A stretch of 64,000 bases of DNA from Pedobacter panaciterrae (GCF_001636695.1 NZ_LGEL01000020.1:62001-126000), one strand, 5' to 3'; positions 1 through 9,884 are shown, counted from the stretch's first letter. A program made the numbers and translations. The notes: a model not told the origin generated them from the letters alone.

Positions 1-2
1 AT

Positions 3-776
3 TATACTTCTCAGCGTGCCGGAACAGGAACTACATCAAACGGTGTTCCTCATATTTTTATCAGCTCAAGCTACATCGCAACCTACCGTTTGGCAGCTCC
101 ATTTGTAGATTCATTAAAAAACCATAATGATCCGCGTACCCTGGTTTATTGCATGAGACTTACTGCCCCCTTTAGTTCCTATCATGATGGTGACCATACT
201 TTTGCAAATCAGCAGGGTTATCCTCAGTTTAATAGCATCGCCGAATCGAGAAATAACTTTTCAGTGTCTAATATCAAAACATTCGGCCGGTATGATGCCC
301 CTTATATACACCTAAGCTATGCACAGGTAAAGTTCCAGCTCGCCGAATGTATGCTTCGGCAAATTGTACCTGGAAATACTATGGATGTAAAAACCAATTA
401 TGATGAGGGTGTAAGGGCTGCGATGAGTCAGCTCTCTATTTATGGAAATGACGGAGTAATTACTTCTGATCAACAAAATGAATACTTAAAAAATAATCCA
501 TTCAATCTTGTCAGAGGATTAGAAATGATTAATACTCAATACTGGATCGAAACGCACTACAACTGGTATGAAAGCTGGGCAAATATGCGTAGAAGCGGCT
601 TTCCAGACACATATAGTAAACTTGACCTAAGCCTCAGCGGAAATCTGGGCACTGAGTTGCCAAGAAGATTATTTTATCCACGTGCAGAATACACAGCAAA
701 CCCGGGCATTCAAAAAGCGATAGAAAGACAAGGACCAGATTTAACAAGCACCAGAATTTGGTGGAATAAAAAATAA
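3..776 (+). CDS. SusD/RagB-family nutrient-binding outer-membrane lipoprotein, C-terminal part
   Basis: The reading frame is open from the first bases of the window and ends at a TAA, so only the last 258 codons are seen; the N-terminus, lipobox and start lie upstream. The visible part resembles the C-terminal half of SusD-like lipoproteins, with a helix-forming stretch around YIHLSYAQVKFQLAECMLR and a late aromatic segment around QYWIETHYNWYESWANMRRSGFP, which is typical of the SusD-like_2 group. Such proteins sit on the outer membrane and hand ligands to a TonB-dependent SusC partner, expected just upstream. The stop is 24 bp before the PhoX-like gene, so the two are probably co-transcribed. 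The ligand cannot be told from the sequence. Confidence 0.85.
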   Translation, partial: YTSQRAGTGTTSNGVPHIFISSSYIATYRLAAPFVDSLKNHNDPRTLVYCMRLTAPFSSYHDGDHTFANQQGYPQFNSIAESRNNFSVSNIKTFGRYDAPYIHLSYAQVKFQLAECMLRQIVPGNTMDVKTNYDEGVRAAMSQLSIYGNDGVITSDQQNEYLKNNPFNLVRGLEMINTQYWIETHYNWYESWANMRRSGFPDTYSKLDLSLSGNLGTELPRRLFYPRAEYTANPGIQKAIERQGPDLTSTRIWWNKK

Positions 777-800
777 TTGAACATTTAAAAAAATAATACA

Positions 801-2198
801 ATGACAAATTCAAGAAGAGATTTCATCAAAAATACAGGCTTAGTTAGCCTTGGGTTTCTAGGTTTAAATCGTTTTGCCGCCAATGCAGCATTCCTTGACC
901 CAACAAATATCAAAAGCCTTGGCTTTGGCCCTCTTGTTCATAGAAAAGGAGATTTGCTCAGTCTACCAAAGGGCTTTTCAGCAAAAGTTATTTCAAAAAA
1001 GGGTGATCTTATGAGCGATGGTTTCTTCTCTCCTGGAAATCACGATGGAATGGGTGTTTTTAAGTGGAAGAACGATAAAGTGATGCTCATCAGAAATCAT
1101 GAGCTTACACCGGGATCGAATGGCTCAGGTCCTTTTGGCGCCGACAATAAGTTGCTTTCCAAAGCCAATCAAAACCACATTTACGATACTGGAAAAGGAG
1201 AAAGACTATGTGTTGGAGGAACCACAACAATGGTTTATGATGAAAAGAAACAACAAATTGAATTGGAATACCTTAGCCTTACCGGAACCATCAGAAACTG
1301 TGCCGGCGGTATTACACCATGGAATTCCTGGATTACCTGTGAAGAAACTGAATTAGGTTTTGGAGATGAGGATGGCTTTTTAGAAAAAGATCACGGATAT
1401 AATTTTGAGGTTTTTGCAAGCGATAAAATTGCCCTTACCCCTGCCGTTCCGATTAAACCAATGGGCCGTTTTGTTCATGAAGCAGTAGCAGTACATCCTA
1501 CTGCCGGTATTGTATACCAGACTGAAGACAGTGGAACAGGCGTATTTTACAGATACATTCCAAATTTTTTTGGTGAGCTTCATAAAGGAGGTAAACTTCA
1601 GGCTCTTGTTATCTCTGAATGGAAAAGTGCAGACACACGTAACTATAAAGATCTGAAGACCGACCGTTTCCCTGAGAAAAAATCATTTAAAACAGAATGG
1701 ATTGATCTTGATAACGTAGATGCTCCCGAAAATGACTTAAGGCTTCGCGCGTATCAAAAAGGTGCAGCCAGATTTTCTGCGGCCGAAGGGATATGGTATG
1801 GCAATAATGAACTGTTTTTTGCCTGTACTTCTGGTGGTAGAAATAGTAAAGGCCAAATATTCAGATATACCCCCAGTAAATATGAAGGTCAGCCTCTTGA
1901 AAAAGAGCACCCTGGTACATTAGAGTTATTTCTTGAACCTAATGACATCAATACTTTTCAAAATTGTGATAACCTGACCATTGCACCATGGGGAGATGTG
2001 ATCATTTGTGAAGATAAGGAAGATGCAAGAGTAATAGGTATTACACCTCAAGGCAAAACTTATGTAATAGCCCAGAACATTGGCCTGCGCGAATCAGAAT
2101 TTGCCGGCCCCGTATTTTCGCCATCAGGCAAAACCCTATTTGTAAATATCCAGTCACCCGGCTTAACCTTAGCCATTACCGGTCCCTGGAAATCTTAG
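801..2198 (+). CDS. PhoX-family (DUF839) phosphatase-like protein with Tat signal
   Basis: This 465-residue protein starts with a twin-arginine signal (SRRDFIKNTG, residues 4-13) followed by a hydrophobic stretch, so it should be exported folded. The body matches the DUF839/PhoX family of Ca/Fe-dependent phosphatases: an early GNHDGMGVF block, IRNHEL, TPWNSWITCEE, and a late NCDNLTIAPWGDVIICED metal-site region are all present. Family members release phosphate from organic phosphoesters in the periplasm. It follows a SusD gene by 24 bp, suggesting that a SusCD pair and this enzyme act together on one nutrient. A perfect hairpin at 2218-2263 follows. The family call is firm; the substrate is inferred. 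Confidence 0.85.
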   Translation: MTNSRRDFIKNTGLVSLGFLGLNRFAANAAFLDPTNIKSLGFGPLVHRKGDLLSLPKGFSAKVISKKGDLMSDGFFSPGNHDGMGVFKWKNDKVMLIRNHELTPGSNGSGPFGADNKLLSKANQNHIYDTGKGERLCVGGTTTMVYDEKKQQIELEYLSLTGTIRNCAGGITPWNSWITCEETELGFGDEDGFLEKDHGYNFEVFASDKIALTPAVPIKPMGRFVHEAVAVHPTAGIVYQTEDSGTGVFYRYIPNFFGELHKGGKLQALVISEWKSADTRNYKDLKTDRFPEKKSFKTEWIDLDNVDAPENDLRLRAYQKGAARFSAAEGIWYGNNELFFACTSGGRNSKGQIFRYTPSKYEGQPLEKEHPGTLELFLEPNDINTFQNCDNLTIAPWGDVIICEDKEDARVIGITPQGKTYVIAQNIGLRESEFAGPVFSPSGKTLFVNIQSPGLTLAITGPWKS

Positions 2199-2217
2199 CA
2201 CAACACGTTTTCCATTA

Positions 2218-2263
2218 AAAACTAAAGCGGCAATTTTCAATTGAAAATTGCCGCTTTAGTTTT
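2218..2263. terminator. Perfect 23-bp-arm palindrome, transcription terminator
   Basis: Two 23-base arms are perfect inverted repeats without a spacer (AAAACTAAAGCGGCAATTTT and its complement at the outer ends). A-rich and T-rich flanks make it look like a rho-independent terminator in either direction. It closes the SusD-PhoX unit. Confidence 0.85.
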
Positions 2264-2341
2264 ATTTAACAGCAAAAATTGCAAAGGAGTCAATAATAAA
2301 ATTAGTTTTGCTGACAACAAATCCCGTTACGTTATACACAG

Positions 2342-3523
2342 ATGAAAATCAATGCGAAGCCCTTATTGATAACTTTAACTTTAGGCATCTTAACGGCAAT
2401 AGGCTCCATCTCCATTGACATCTACTTACCGGCTTTTAGTGTAATGGCCGGTTATTTTAAAGTACCAATCGTTCGTATTGAAAGTACGGTAACACTCTTT
2501 CTTTTCGGGATGTCTTTTGGTCAGTTATTTATTGGCCCTATGTCTGATGTTTGGGGAAGAAAAACGCCCTTAAGAATAGGCTTAACAGCTTATGTTCTTT
2601 GTAGCATTTGTTGTGTAATTACCAGTTCCTTCCCTTTATTTCTGGCACTCAGATTTATTCAGGGACTTGCAGGAAGCGCCTGTCAGGTCATTTGCAGGGC
2701 ATTGGTAGGCGATATTTATAAGGATAAAAATGCAGCGCATGTATTCACTGTTTTACAGATAATAATGGGGGTTTCGCCAATATTGTCGCCAATAGCCGGG
2801 GGCATTTTAGCAGAAGCATCTACCTGGAAATATTTATTCCTAATTATGGCGGTTGTTTCAGGAATAGGACTGTTGGGATGTTTAACCGTTTTACCTGCCG
2901 GGAAACCTGCAGCGGATGATAAAAAATTAAACTTTTCTCTAATATTCAAAAACTATATCTATTGTATAAAACACCCTTCTTTTATTAATTATGCTCTGGT
3001 TAGAGCGATTAGCAATAGCGCAGCATTTTCATTTATTACAGCTTCCCCATTTATATTCACAGAAATCTATTCACTAAGTAAAAAGCAGTTCGGCTTTGTA
3101 TTTTCCGGCTTAGCTATAGGAATAATCTTTAGCGGAATACTCAACACCAAATTGCTAAAACATTTTGAGGTTCAAAAAATTACAAAATTTGCAATCGCAT
3201 GTCAATTGATAACAGGGCTTATAATGCTACTAGTTATATACATCAATGGGCCTTTTGCAATTTTGGTGGTTTTGATTTTTATATTTCTATCAATGCTTGG
3301 CTTAATTTTACCAAATACAACTTCATTGTATATTGGAGCCATTCCTTCATTCAGTGGATCAGCTTCTGCATTAATAGGTGCTATAAGTTATCTATCAGCA
3401 TTTTTGATTACTTCTGTGCTAAGCTTACTTTATAATAGTACAGCCTACCCTATGGTTTTAATGATGTGTTTCTGTGCTGTAATGGCGTTTTTGTGCTTAA
3501 AACATAAGAATTTGGCAACATAA
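2342..3523 (+). CDS. Bcr/CflA-type multidrug efflux MFS transporter
   Basis: This 393-residue, very hydrophobic protein has about 12 membrane segments. The loop between segments 2 and 3 carries the MFS motif A in the form GPMSDVWGRKTPLRIG (around residues 66-81). LRFIQGLAGSACQVICRALVGD and the proline-rich GVSPILSPIAGG of segment 5 (motif C-like, antiporter type) follow, as in the Bcr/CflA drug:H+ antiporters. The length is normal for the family. The gene lies after a strong terminator and ends 5 bp before the convergent AraC gene, so it is likely a single-gene unit. Whether it exports a drug or a metabolite such as an amino acid cannot be decided from sequence. Confidence 0.85.
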   Translation: MKINAKPLLITLTLGILTAIGSISIDIYLPAFSVMAGYFKVPIVRIESTVTLFLFGMSFGQLFIGPMSDVWGRKTPLRIGLTAYVLCSICCVITSSFPLFLALRFIQGLAGSACQVICRALVGDIYKDKNAAHVFTVLQIIMGVSPILSPIAGGILAEASTWKYLFLIMAVVSGIGLLGCLTVLPAGKPAADDKKLNFSLIFKNYIYCIKHPSFINYALVRAISNSAAFSFITASPFIFTEIYSLSKKQFGFVFSGLAIGIIFSGILNTKLLKHFEVQKITKFAIACQLITGLIMLLVIYINGPFAILVVLIFIFLSMLGLILPNTTSLYIGAIPSFSGSASALIGAISYLSAFLITSVLSLLYNSTAYPMVLMMCFCAVMAFLCLKHKNLAT

Positions 3524-3528
3524 CGACC

Positions 3529-4434
3529 TCAGACTGTTCTATATTTTGATGGCGACAATTCAGTATGTTTCCTGAAAAAATTATTGAAATGTGCTGGCTC
3601 CTCAAACCCCAGGCAATAGCTGATCTCAGAAATATTCCAGTCTGTATGTTTCAGCAATGCCTTCGCTTCATTTGTAACCCTGTTTGCAATATAGTAGCTC
3701 GTAGTTTTTCCTGTGGTTTCTTTTATAGCCCGATTAAGGTGGTTCACATGAATAAACAACCGCTCAGCAAAGTCTCTGGCAGACCGCATTGTAAACCTTT
3801 GTTCTGCAGAAACAATAGGAAATTGACGTTCTAATAATTCCGAAAATACAGCGGTAATTCTGGCATTTGCATCCAGGCTATGAAATAAACTATCAGTGGG
3901 TTCCAGCTTTAACGCATAATGAATCATTTCAGTAACATAGTTCAGCAACAGATCCCGTTTGTATTTATAATCAGATCCCATCTCCTTGATTATCTTTTTA
4001 AAGATCATCGAAACTTCTTCTTTTTGCTGTTCATCAAGAATGTAACATGGTTTCCCACCTATTGCAAACATTGGAAGATCGTTCAGGCTTCCCCTCAATT
4101 TTTCACTATAAAAGGCTTCTTTGAAAATACAGAAGAAGCCTTTATTTTCTTTCGATGAACACTCCATCTTATAAGGTACCTGCGGATTGAAAAAGACAAG
4201 TGCAGTACCATCAATCTTTATCGTTTTGTCTGCATAATGATAAAGATTAGTTCCTGTAAGCAGGCTGATCTTAAAGAAATCCCTACGGGTATATTCAACA
4301 GTTGAATTTCCTTCAGGGGTACTTATATCTTCCATTACAAAGGCATTGAAATCACCAATTGCCTTTTGTGCATCACTGGAAACACATACAAATTTATGTT
4401 TGTAAAAATCTTCTAGAGTTTCTATCTCTGCCAT
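3529..4434 (-). CDS. AraC-family transcriptional regulator
   Basis: The protein has 301 residues from the ATG at 4434; the frame extends upstream to a TTG at 4455, but the ATG (MAEIETLEDFYKH) is preferred. The N-terminal two thirds resembles the cupin-type ligand-sensing domain of AraC regulators. The C-terminal ~100 residues carry the double helix-turn-helix, ending NISEISYCLGFEEPAHFNNF and FRKHTELSPSKYR, the classical AraC signature. It lies about 40 bp downstream of an SDR gene on the same strand, and Bacteroidota genomes often pair such regulators with the oxidoreductase they control. That pairing is inference. Confidence 0.88.
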   Translation of the reverse strand: MAEIETLEDFYKHKFVCVSSDAQKAIGDFNAFVMEDISTPEGNSTVEYTRRDFFKISLLTGTNLYHYADKTIKIDGTALVFFNPQVPYKMECSSKENKGFFCIFKEAFYSEKLRGSLNDLPMFAIGGKPCYILDEQQKEEVSMIFKKIIKEMGSDYKYKRDLLLNYVTEMIHYALKLEPTDSLFHSLDANARITAVFSELLERQFPIVSAEQRFTMRSARDFAERLFIHVNHLNRAIKETTGKTTSYYIANRVTNEAKALLKHTDWNISEISYCLGFEEPAHFNNFFRKHTELSPSKYRTV

Positions 4435-4475
4435 TATGTTTTTTACCTGATTCAAAAATAAAGATATTCTCTCAA

Positions 4476-5345
4476 TTAATAAGTGTGTTGATCAGTCTGA
4501 TATTCAAACCCAGTAGCTTTACCGATATAAGCAAATTCTTCCATCTCTTTTTGTACAGCTGTTATTTTTGCGCTGGCAAGCTCATATGCATCCTCACCAA
4601 GGAACAAATGAGCCGGAGGGTTTTGGATATTTGCTACACTGATAAATGCAGCTGCAGCTTTCTTCGGATCACCAGGTTGATTACCATTAATATCCTGCTC
4701 GTGTGCAGTCTGAACCGCTCTTACCTCTGCGTACTCCTCCATTTGATTTAAGGGTACATTTAATGAAGAACCTTTTAAAAAGTCTGTTCTGAAATATCCC
4801 GGTGAAACAACAGTTACTTTTACGCCAAAATTTTTCACTTCCTCTCTTAATGATTCTGAAAAACCATGAACTGCAAATTTTGTCGCACAGTAAATCCCAA
4901 AACCTGGGAAAGCCCCTGTAAAACCGCCAATAGATGCAATGTTAAAGATGTGGCCCGAACCTTGTTTGCGCAGATACGGCATTGCTTTTCTAATCACATT
5001 TAAAGAACCAAATACGTTGACATCGAAATTTTGCCTGCTTTCTGCATCTGTCAGTTCTTCAATAGCTCCTGCCAGGCCATAACCTGCATTGTTTACAATA
5101 ATATCCAACTTTCCGAAATGACTAACAGTTTGTTCTATTGCAGCCGAAACGCTTTCTTCATTTAATATATCAACTGATAGTGCAAGGAAACTATCAGTTG
5201 TACCTATCGCACTTTTCAATTCCTCAATACTTCTTGAAGTTGCTGCTACCTTTTGTCCTTGTTCCAGTAATTGTATTGCAAGGGCTAATCCTAACCCTCT
5301 AGAGGCTCCCGTAATGAACCATACTTTTTGAATTGTTTTATCCAT
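4476..5345 (-). CDS. Short-chain dehydrogenase/reductase (classical SDR)
   Basis: The protein is 289 residues from ATG 5345; the open frame runs 81 bp further upstream, but only this start gives the normal SDR beginning (MDKTIQKVWFITGASRGLG). Visible SDR hallmarks are the NAD(P)-binding TGASRGLG, the NNAGYG motif, the catalytic Ser region (FNIASIGG) and YCATK, the Y-x-x-x-K pair. It resembles the 'oxidoreductase, SDR family' group often seen beside AraC regulators. It is first in a likely two-gene operon with the AraC gene. The substrate is unknown. Confidence 0.88.
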   Translation of the reverse strand: MDKTIQKVWFITGASRGLGLALAIQLLEQGQKVAATSRSIEELKSAIGTTDSFLALSVDILNEESVSAAIEQTVSHFGKLDIIVNNAGYGLAGAIEELTDAESRQNFDVNVFGSLNVIRKAMPYLRKQGSGHIFNIASIGGFTGAFPGFGIYCATKFAVHGFSESLREEVKNFGVKVTVVSPGYFRTDFLKGSSLNVPLNQMEEYAEVRAVQTAHEQDINGNQPGDPKKAAAAFISVANIQNPPAHLFLGEDAYELASAKITAVQKEMEEFAYIGKATGFEYQTDQHTY

Positions 5346-5593
5346 GATTATTGCTTTTGATTGTGTGATCAAAGGTAGTGCAAGACAGAAAGGCAACGAT
5401 TGCGAGTAACAAATGAATACTTGCAAAATTCAAACAATGAACCTGAATGAGGCTTTACCAGAACTATACAGCTCACTAAAACGTTGGTAACAGAACCCCA
5501 TCCTGTCCTTATCCTGCCCAACAAATGGCCTTGTATTGATGATAATTATTATTAAAATCGTAGTTTGCTTTTCTAAACCCTAAGTGATATTAA

Positions 5594-8284
5594 ATGAAAA
5601 TTGCCTTTGTCAGCATTCTATTCCTACTTATTCCTAACCTGATTTTTTCCAATCAGTTAGAGCCGAATATTGAAAAACTAGAGTGCGAGAATCTTTTAAA
5701 CCCAATTGCTATTGAGAATCAGCACCCAAAGCTTAGCTGGCAATTAGCCTCTGATTATAGCGCTAAAAGCCAAATGGCTTATAGGATAATAGTAGCAAGC
5801 AATACCTCTTTATTGCAGCAAAACAAAGGTGACTTCTGGGATAGCGGCAAAGTGAATTCAGACAACTCAACTCAAGTTTCCTATCAGGGCAAGCCATTAA
5901 ATTCCAGGAAGAAGGCATATTGGAAGGTGATGATTTGGGATGAAAAAGATAAGCCATCTAATTGGAGTCCTACTGCTTTCTGGTCTATGGGGTTATTACA
6001 AATTTCTGATTGGCAGGCGAAATGGATTGGTTCCTTCGAAAACCCATATCCCGATTCGTCTATAACTTATCCTGCCCCTTTTTTTCGCAAAGAGTTTACA
6101 GCAGAAAAAAAGATAAAGCACGCTATTGTTCACATCAGTGGCCTCGGCTTTTATGAAATGTTTTTGAATGGCAAAAAAATTGGAGATCAGGTATTGGCTC
6201 CGGCAGTTACTAATTATGATAAAAGACCGCTCAGGAAATTACTTTATCCTTACGATGATCAATCCACTCAACGTGTACTTTATAACAGTTTCGATGTCAC
6301 CCATAACATCCTTCAAAAAAATAACGCGATCGGAATACAGCTTGGTAATGGATGGTACAATCAAAGAGATAGAAGAATTGAAGGTGATATGTGGTACGAT
6401 GCACCAAAATTAATTTTTCAACTTGAGATAGAATATGTTGATGGAACCAGTAAGATCATCGCATCTGATAAGACCTGGAAAACAGCTACCGGGCCCTTAT
6501 TAAAAGACGGTATTTTTACCGGTGAAAAATATGATGCACGATTAGAGTTAGGGGAATGGAATAAAATTGGCTATTCTGATACCCAATGGAAACAAGTCAT
6601 TATAGCACGCCCTCCCACAGGCACCTTACATCCGCAGCTTGCACCTTTTGATAAAGTCACCAGAACGCTAATACCGACCTTTGAAGGCAAAACAAAAGAT
6701 TCCGTTTATTCCTATCATTTGGATGAAACTGTATCAGGCTGGGGATCGATAACTGTTAAAGGAAAAGCAGGAAGCCGACTTAAAATCAGATATATCAGTG
6801 AGGAAGGCGATGATTATGGTCAGCTTGACAGCTATATTTTAAAAGGTAAGGGAATAGAAATCTGGGAACCAAAATTTACATGGCATGCTTTCAGAAGAAT
6901 CGAATTGATTTCTAATGATCTGAGTCTTGATAAGGAAAGTTTAAAGATAAAAGAAGTACATACTGATGTAAAATCAAATGGAAATTTCGAATGTTCAAAT
7001 CCATTTTTAAATAAAATAAACACCGCCTATATTAAAACACAAAATGCGAACTTTCATGGAAGTATAAGCAGCGATTGTCCTCATAGAGAAAGGTTGGGTT
7101 ATACCGGAGATGGGCAGGTAATTATAGAAAGTTCAATTTTCACCTATGATATGCGTCAGTTTTATCGCAAGTGGTTTAATGACATGGATGATGCCAGGAA
7201 TAAAAAAACAGGCTTTGTTACCCATACCGCTCCATTTGGTGGCGGCGGCGGCGGTCCTGCCTGGGGCTCGGCATATGTAATTATGCCCTGGACCTATTTT
7301 TCTTACTATGGTGATACCACAGTATTGACTGAGCATTATACAGGCATGAAACAATGGGTTGAATATCTGCAAACGAGAACCGACAAAGATGGATTAGTAA
7401 CCAGAGAAGAACCTAACGGATGGTGTTTAGGAGATTGGTGCACGCCATACAATATCCAAATTCCGGCGCCTTTTGTTAATACAGCCTATTTTTATCACGT
7501 TACAAGTATCATGGCAAAAGTAGCAAAAACATTAAGTAGAAATGATGATTATCAAAAATTTGAAAACCTTGCAAATGAAATAAAAACGGATTTCAATAAA
7601 GCGTATTATAATGAGTTAAAACAAACCTATTGGGAGGGAAAGCAGGGCGCTAATGTATTTGCCCTGGCTTTTGATCTGGTACCAAAAGAGAATTATGAAG
7701 TCGTTTTCAATTCCTTACTAGCCCATCTAAAAGAAATTAATTATCATTTTGACACTGGTATTTTAGGGACTCCTCTATTGATAAAAGTGCTTTCACAAAA
7801 TGACAGAGATGATATAGCCTATAACATCATGAATCAAAAAGATTTTCCAGGTTTTGGCTATTTGCTAGACAATAAAAACAGCACATTGTGGGAATCATGG
7901 AATGGAGATGGCTCAAAGTGTCACCCTATGTTTGGAAGTGTTGTGGAATGGTTTTATTCTGGTTTAGGTGGTATAAAAATTGATCCTGCAAGTGTTGGAA
8001 TGAAGCGTTTTTTAATTGAGCCAAAAACTATAGCCGATTTAAATTATTGCAAATCATCGTACAATAGTTCATTTGGAAAGATACGCTCAGAATGGAAAAG
8101 AGATGAAAACGGAAAGCTGCAGATATTGATTGAGGTACCTAAAAATAGTTCCGCAACTTTTGTTTTACCCCCCGACAAAACGAAGATAAAATATGATTCC
8201 GGTCAAAATACTTTTGCAAAAAAGATAAATAATAAATATGAGGTCGAATTTCAATCAGGAGTATATAGGTTCGAAGTATTATAA
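5594..8284 (+). CDS. Alpha-L-rhamnosidase, GH78
   Basis: This 896-residue secreted enzyme begins with a signal peptide (KIAFVSILFLLIPNLIFSNQ). The order fits GH78: an N-terminal fibronectin-like segment (LECENLLNPIAIENQHPKLSW), two beta domains, then the (alpha/alpha)6 barrel with the signature SDCPHRERLGYTGDGQ around residues 500-515, which supplies acidic active-site residues, and a C-terminal beta domain. GH78 enzymes cut terminal alpha-L-rhamnose from pectin side chains, glycosides or bacterial polysaccharides in the periplasm or outside the cell. No SusCD pair lies beside it. A Gly-rich stretch (PFGGGGGGP) in the barrel is unusual but in frame. The family call is secure. Confidence 0.93.
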   Translation: MKIAFVSILFLLIPNLIFSNQLEPNIEKLECENLLNPIAIENQHPKLSWQLASDYSAKSQMAYRIIVASNTSLLQQNKGDFWDSGKVNSDNSTQVSYQGKPLNSRKKAYWKVMIWDEKDKPSNWSPTAFWSMGLLQISDWQAKWIGSFENPYPDSSITYPAPFFRKEFTAEKKIKHAIVHISGLGFYEMFLNGKKIGDQVLAPAVTNYDKRPLRKLLYPYDDQSTQRVLYNSFDVTHNILQKNNAIGIQLGNGWYNQRDRRIEGDMWYDAPKLIFQLEIEYVDGTSKIIASDKTWKTATGPLLKDGIFTGEKYDARLELGEWNKIGYSDTQWKQVIIARPPTGTLHPQLAPFDKVTRTLIPTFEGKTKDSVYSYHLDETVSGWGSITVKGKAGSRLKIRYISEEGDDYGQLDSYILKGKGIEIWEPKFTWHAFRRIELISNDLSLDKESLKIKEVHTDVKSNGNFECSNPFLNKINTAYIKTQNANFHGSISSDCPHRERLGYTGDGQVIIESSIFTYDMRQFYRKWFNDMDDARNKKTGFVTHTAPFGGGGGGPAWGSAYVIMPWTYFSYYGDTTVLTEHYTGMKQWVEYLQTRTDKDGLVTREEPNGWCLGDWCTPYNIQIPAPFVNTAYFYHVTSIMAKVAKTLSRNDDYQKFENLANEIKTDFNKAYYNELKQTYWEGKQGANVFALAFDLVPKENYEVVFNSLLAHLKEINYHFDTGILGTPLLIKVLSQNDRDDIAYNIMNQKDFPGFGYLLDNKNSTLWESWNGDGSKCHPMFGSVVEWFYSGLGGIKIDPASVGMKRFLIEPKTIADLNYCKSSYNSSFGKIRSEWKRDENGKLQILIEVPKNSSATFVLPPDKTKIKYDSGQNTFAKKINNKYEVEFQSGVYRFEVL

Positions 8285-8310
8285 ACCCTGTTAAATAGGT
8301 CTGTTTATAT

Positions 8311-8874
8311 TTAGAGTTTTTCTGCTAACAATTGAATTTTTCTGTTCCACTTTATCTGGGCTTCTTTATCCGAGCCATGACTGGTCTCCTCATCGTACTG
8401 ATATTGCAGTTTTTCGAACTCTTTATAAAACTTATTATAATTGGTTTTAATCTCTTCCTTATAATTCTTAGTATAATGGCTTGCGTTCAGTGCATCCTGA
8501 ACCTGCTTTCCAATCACAAAACCGATAACAATATGTCCCTGCTCATGAGCAATTAGCTGATCTAAATTCTCATCCTTTATTCTTGATCTGTCGAGATAAC
8601 TCCGGGAACTATTAGGGCTGATGTTCAATGTGACCTTTACTTTTACATCTCTGAAACTTCGGGTACTCTCTATGTTAAAACCGTAGCTGTAATCAATATA
8701 TGTCATGCTGGCAAAGGATGTATTGGCAGGTACAGGGCCTTTGAAAAAGTTAATGTCAATTATCGGAATGCCTTTATAAGTATTGCCCTGGGCATAAGAA
8801 TCAACCTGAGCGAAAAGCAACAGGATAAATACAGATCTTTTCAGGCAAGAAATAAAAGGCAAAAATAGCTCCAT
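8311..8874 (-). CDS. DUF922-like putative secreted Zn-dependent protein
   Basis: From ATG 8874 the product is 187 residues. The frame is open upstream into the GH16 gene, but this start gives a signal-peptide-like N-terminus (ELFLPFISCLKRSVFILLLF ... SYAQ) and lies 16 bp after the GH16 stop. The mature part carries a HEQGHIVI motif, a metalloprotease-like H-E-x-x-H variant, followed by a charged helical tail with YDEETSHGSDKEAQIKWN. This pattern matches DUF922, a family of predicted Zn-dependent hydrolases of unknown substrate. It is probably co-transcribed with the GH16 gene. The function is not established. Confidence 0.65.
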   Translation of the reverse strand: MELFLPFISCLKRSVFILLLFAQVDSYAQGNTYKGIPIIDINFFKGPVPANTSFASMTYIDYSYGFNIESTRSFRDVKVKVTLNISPNSSRSYLDRSRIKDENLDQLIAHEQGHIVIGFVIGKQVQDALNASHYTKNYKEEIKTNYNKFYKEFEKLQYQYDEETSHGSDKEAQIKWNRKIQLLAEKL

Positions 8875-8890
8875 ATCAGCAAGAGATGGC

Positions 8891-9748
8891 CTATTTCTGA
8901 TAAACTCGCACATAATCAACTTCAAAACGTTTAGGAAATTTAGTATTATCAAGTCCACCTCCATTAGTACCTCCCATAGCAAGGTTCAAAAGCATATAAT
9001 GAGGTTGTTTTAACGGATGTGTATTGCTGCCATCTTTGTTGTACAGGCTATCCATATCTACTTTAATGAGCAATTGATCATCTACAAATAATGAAATGTC
9101 TTTTTCTGTCCAATCCATTCGCCAGATATGAAATTTCGAGACCCATTCCGGGCCGCCCAATTCTATGATAGATTTGGTATTGCTGTGCCAGTCTGCTTCA
9201 TATTGTTTTGAAGTCCCAACGGCAACGTTGGCCAGTAATTTACCTCTGTAATATTCCATCATATCTATTTCACCGTTCAAAGGCCATTCCCCGGATACAC
9301 CAAGTGTCCACCATGCCGGCCAAAGCCCGGAACTTACATCAATTTTACCCCGCATCACAAAACGACCATATTGCCAGGAATGTTTACCAGAGGTTTTTAT
9401 ACTTGATGAAGTATATTCAGCATTTTCGCGGCTACTTCTCCAATCTCCTGATTCCTTTTTAAATCCTGGATTAGGAATAGTTTCTTTTCTTCCTTCAATA
9501 ATAAGCAGACCGTTTTCACACCAGGCATTATCAGCCTGATACCACTGTGCTTCTTCGTTGCGAACAAATCCCTGCTCGTAACTCCAACTAGTTGCGTCAG
9601 GTTTACCATTAATATTAAACTCATCTGCCCAGACCAATTTATAACCATCATTTGCATAAATTGATGCAGGGCTTGCTTCCTGAGCCAACGCATTTATAGT
9701 CCCGACAAAAAAGAAAAAGAGGCAGGTCATTTTATTTACAATATTCAT
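8891..9748 (-). CDS. Glycoside hydrolase family 16 endo-beta-glucanase
   Basis: This 285-residue protein has an N-terminal signal peptide (residues 1 to about 22, ending NALAQ) and a single GH16 jelly-roll domain. The catalytic stretch NGEIDMMEYY (about residues 157-166) contains the E-x-D-x-x-E arrangement with nucleophile and acid/base Glu. Flanking aromatic motifs (LVWADEFN, LWPAWWTLG, FHIWRMDWTEKDISLFVDD) are characteristic of laminarinases, and the tail FPKRFEVDYVRVYQK is standard. The likely activity is hydrolysis of beta-1,3 or mixed beta-1,3/1,4-glucan outside the cytoplasm. No carbohydrate-binding or sorting domain is attached. Confidence 0.92.
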   Translation of the reverse strand: MNIVNKMTCLFFFFVGTINALAQEASPASIYANDGYKLVWADEFNINGKPDATSWSYEQGFVRNEEAQWYQADNAWCENGLLIIEGRKETIPNPGFKKESGDWRSSRENAEYTSSSIKTSGKHSWQYGRFVMRGKIDVSSGLWPAWWTLGVSGEWPLNGEIDMMEYYRGKLLANVAVGTSKQYEADWHSNTKSIIELGGPEWVSKFHIWRMDWTEKDISLFVDDQLLIKVDMDSLYNKDGSNTHPLKQPHYMLLNLAMGGTNGGGLDNTKFPKRFEVDYVRVYQK

Positions 9749-9884
9749 TTCTAATATCCTTGTTATACGCCAATGAAGTTAATCATTGCAATCAATTCCT
9801 TCACTACGTATTTGTTTTAAAATATTTCTATATTTAAGTTAGTAACGCTTAATCAAATACTTACCATGAACAGATTTTATATCA

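Noticed and set aside
8891-8982. Upstream extension of the DUF922-like gene into the GH16 gene
   Set aside because: The frame is merely open there; the ATG at 8874 gives a proper signal peptide and no overlap.
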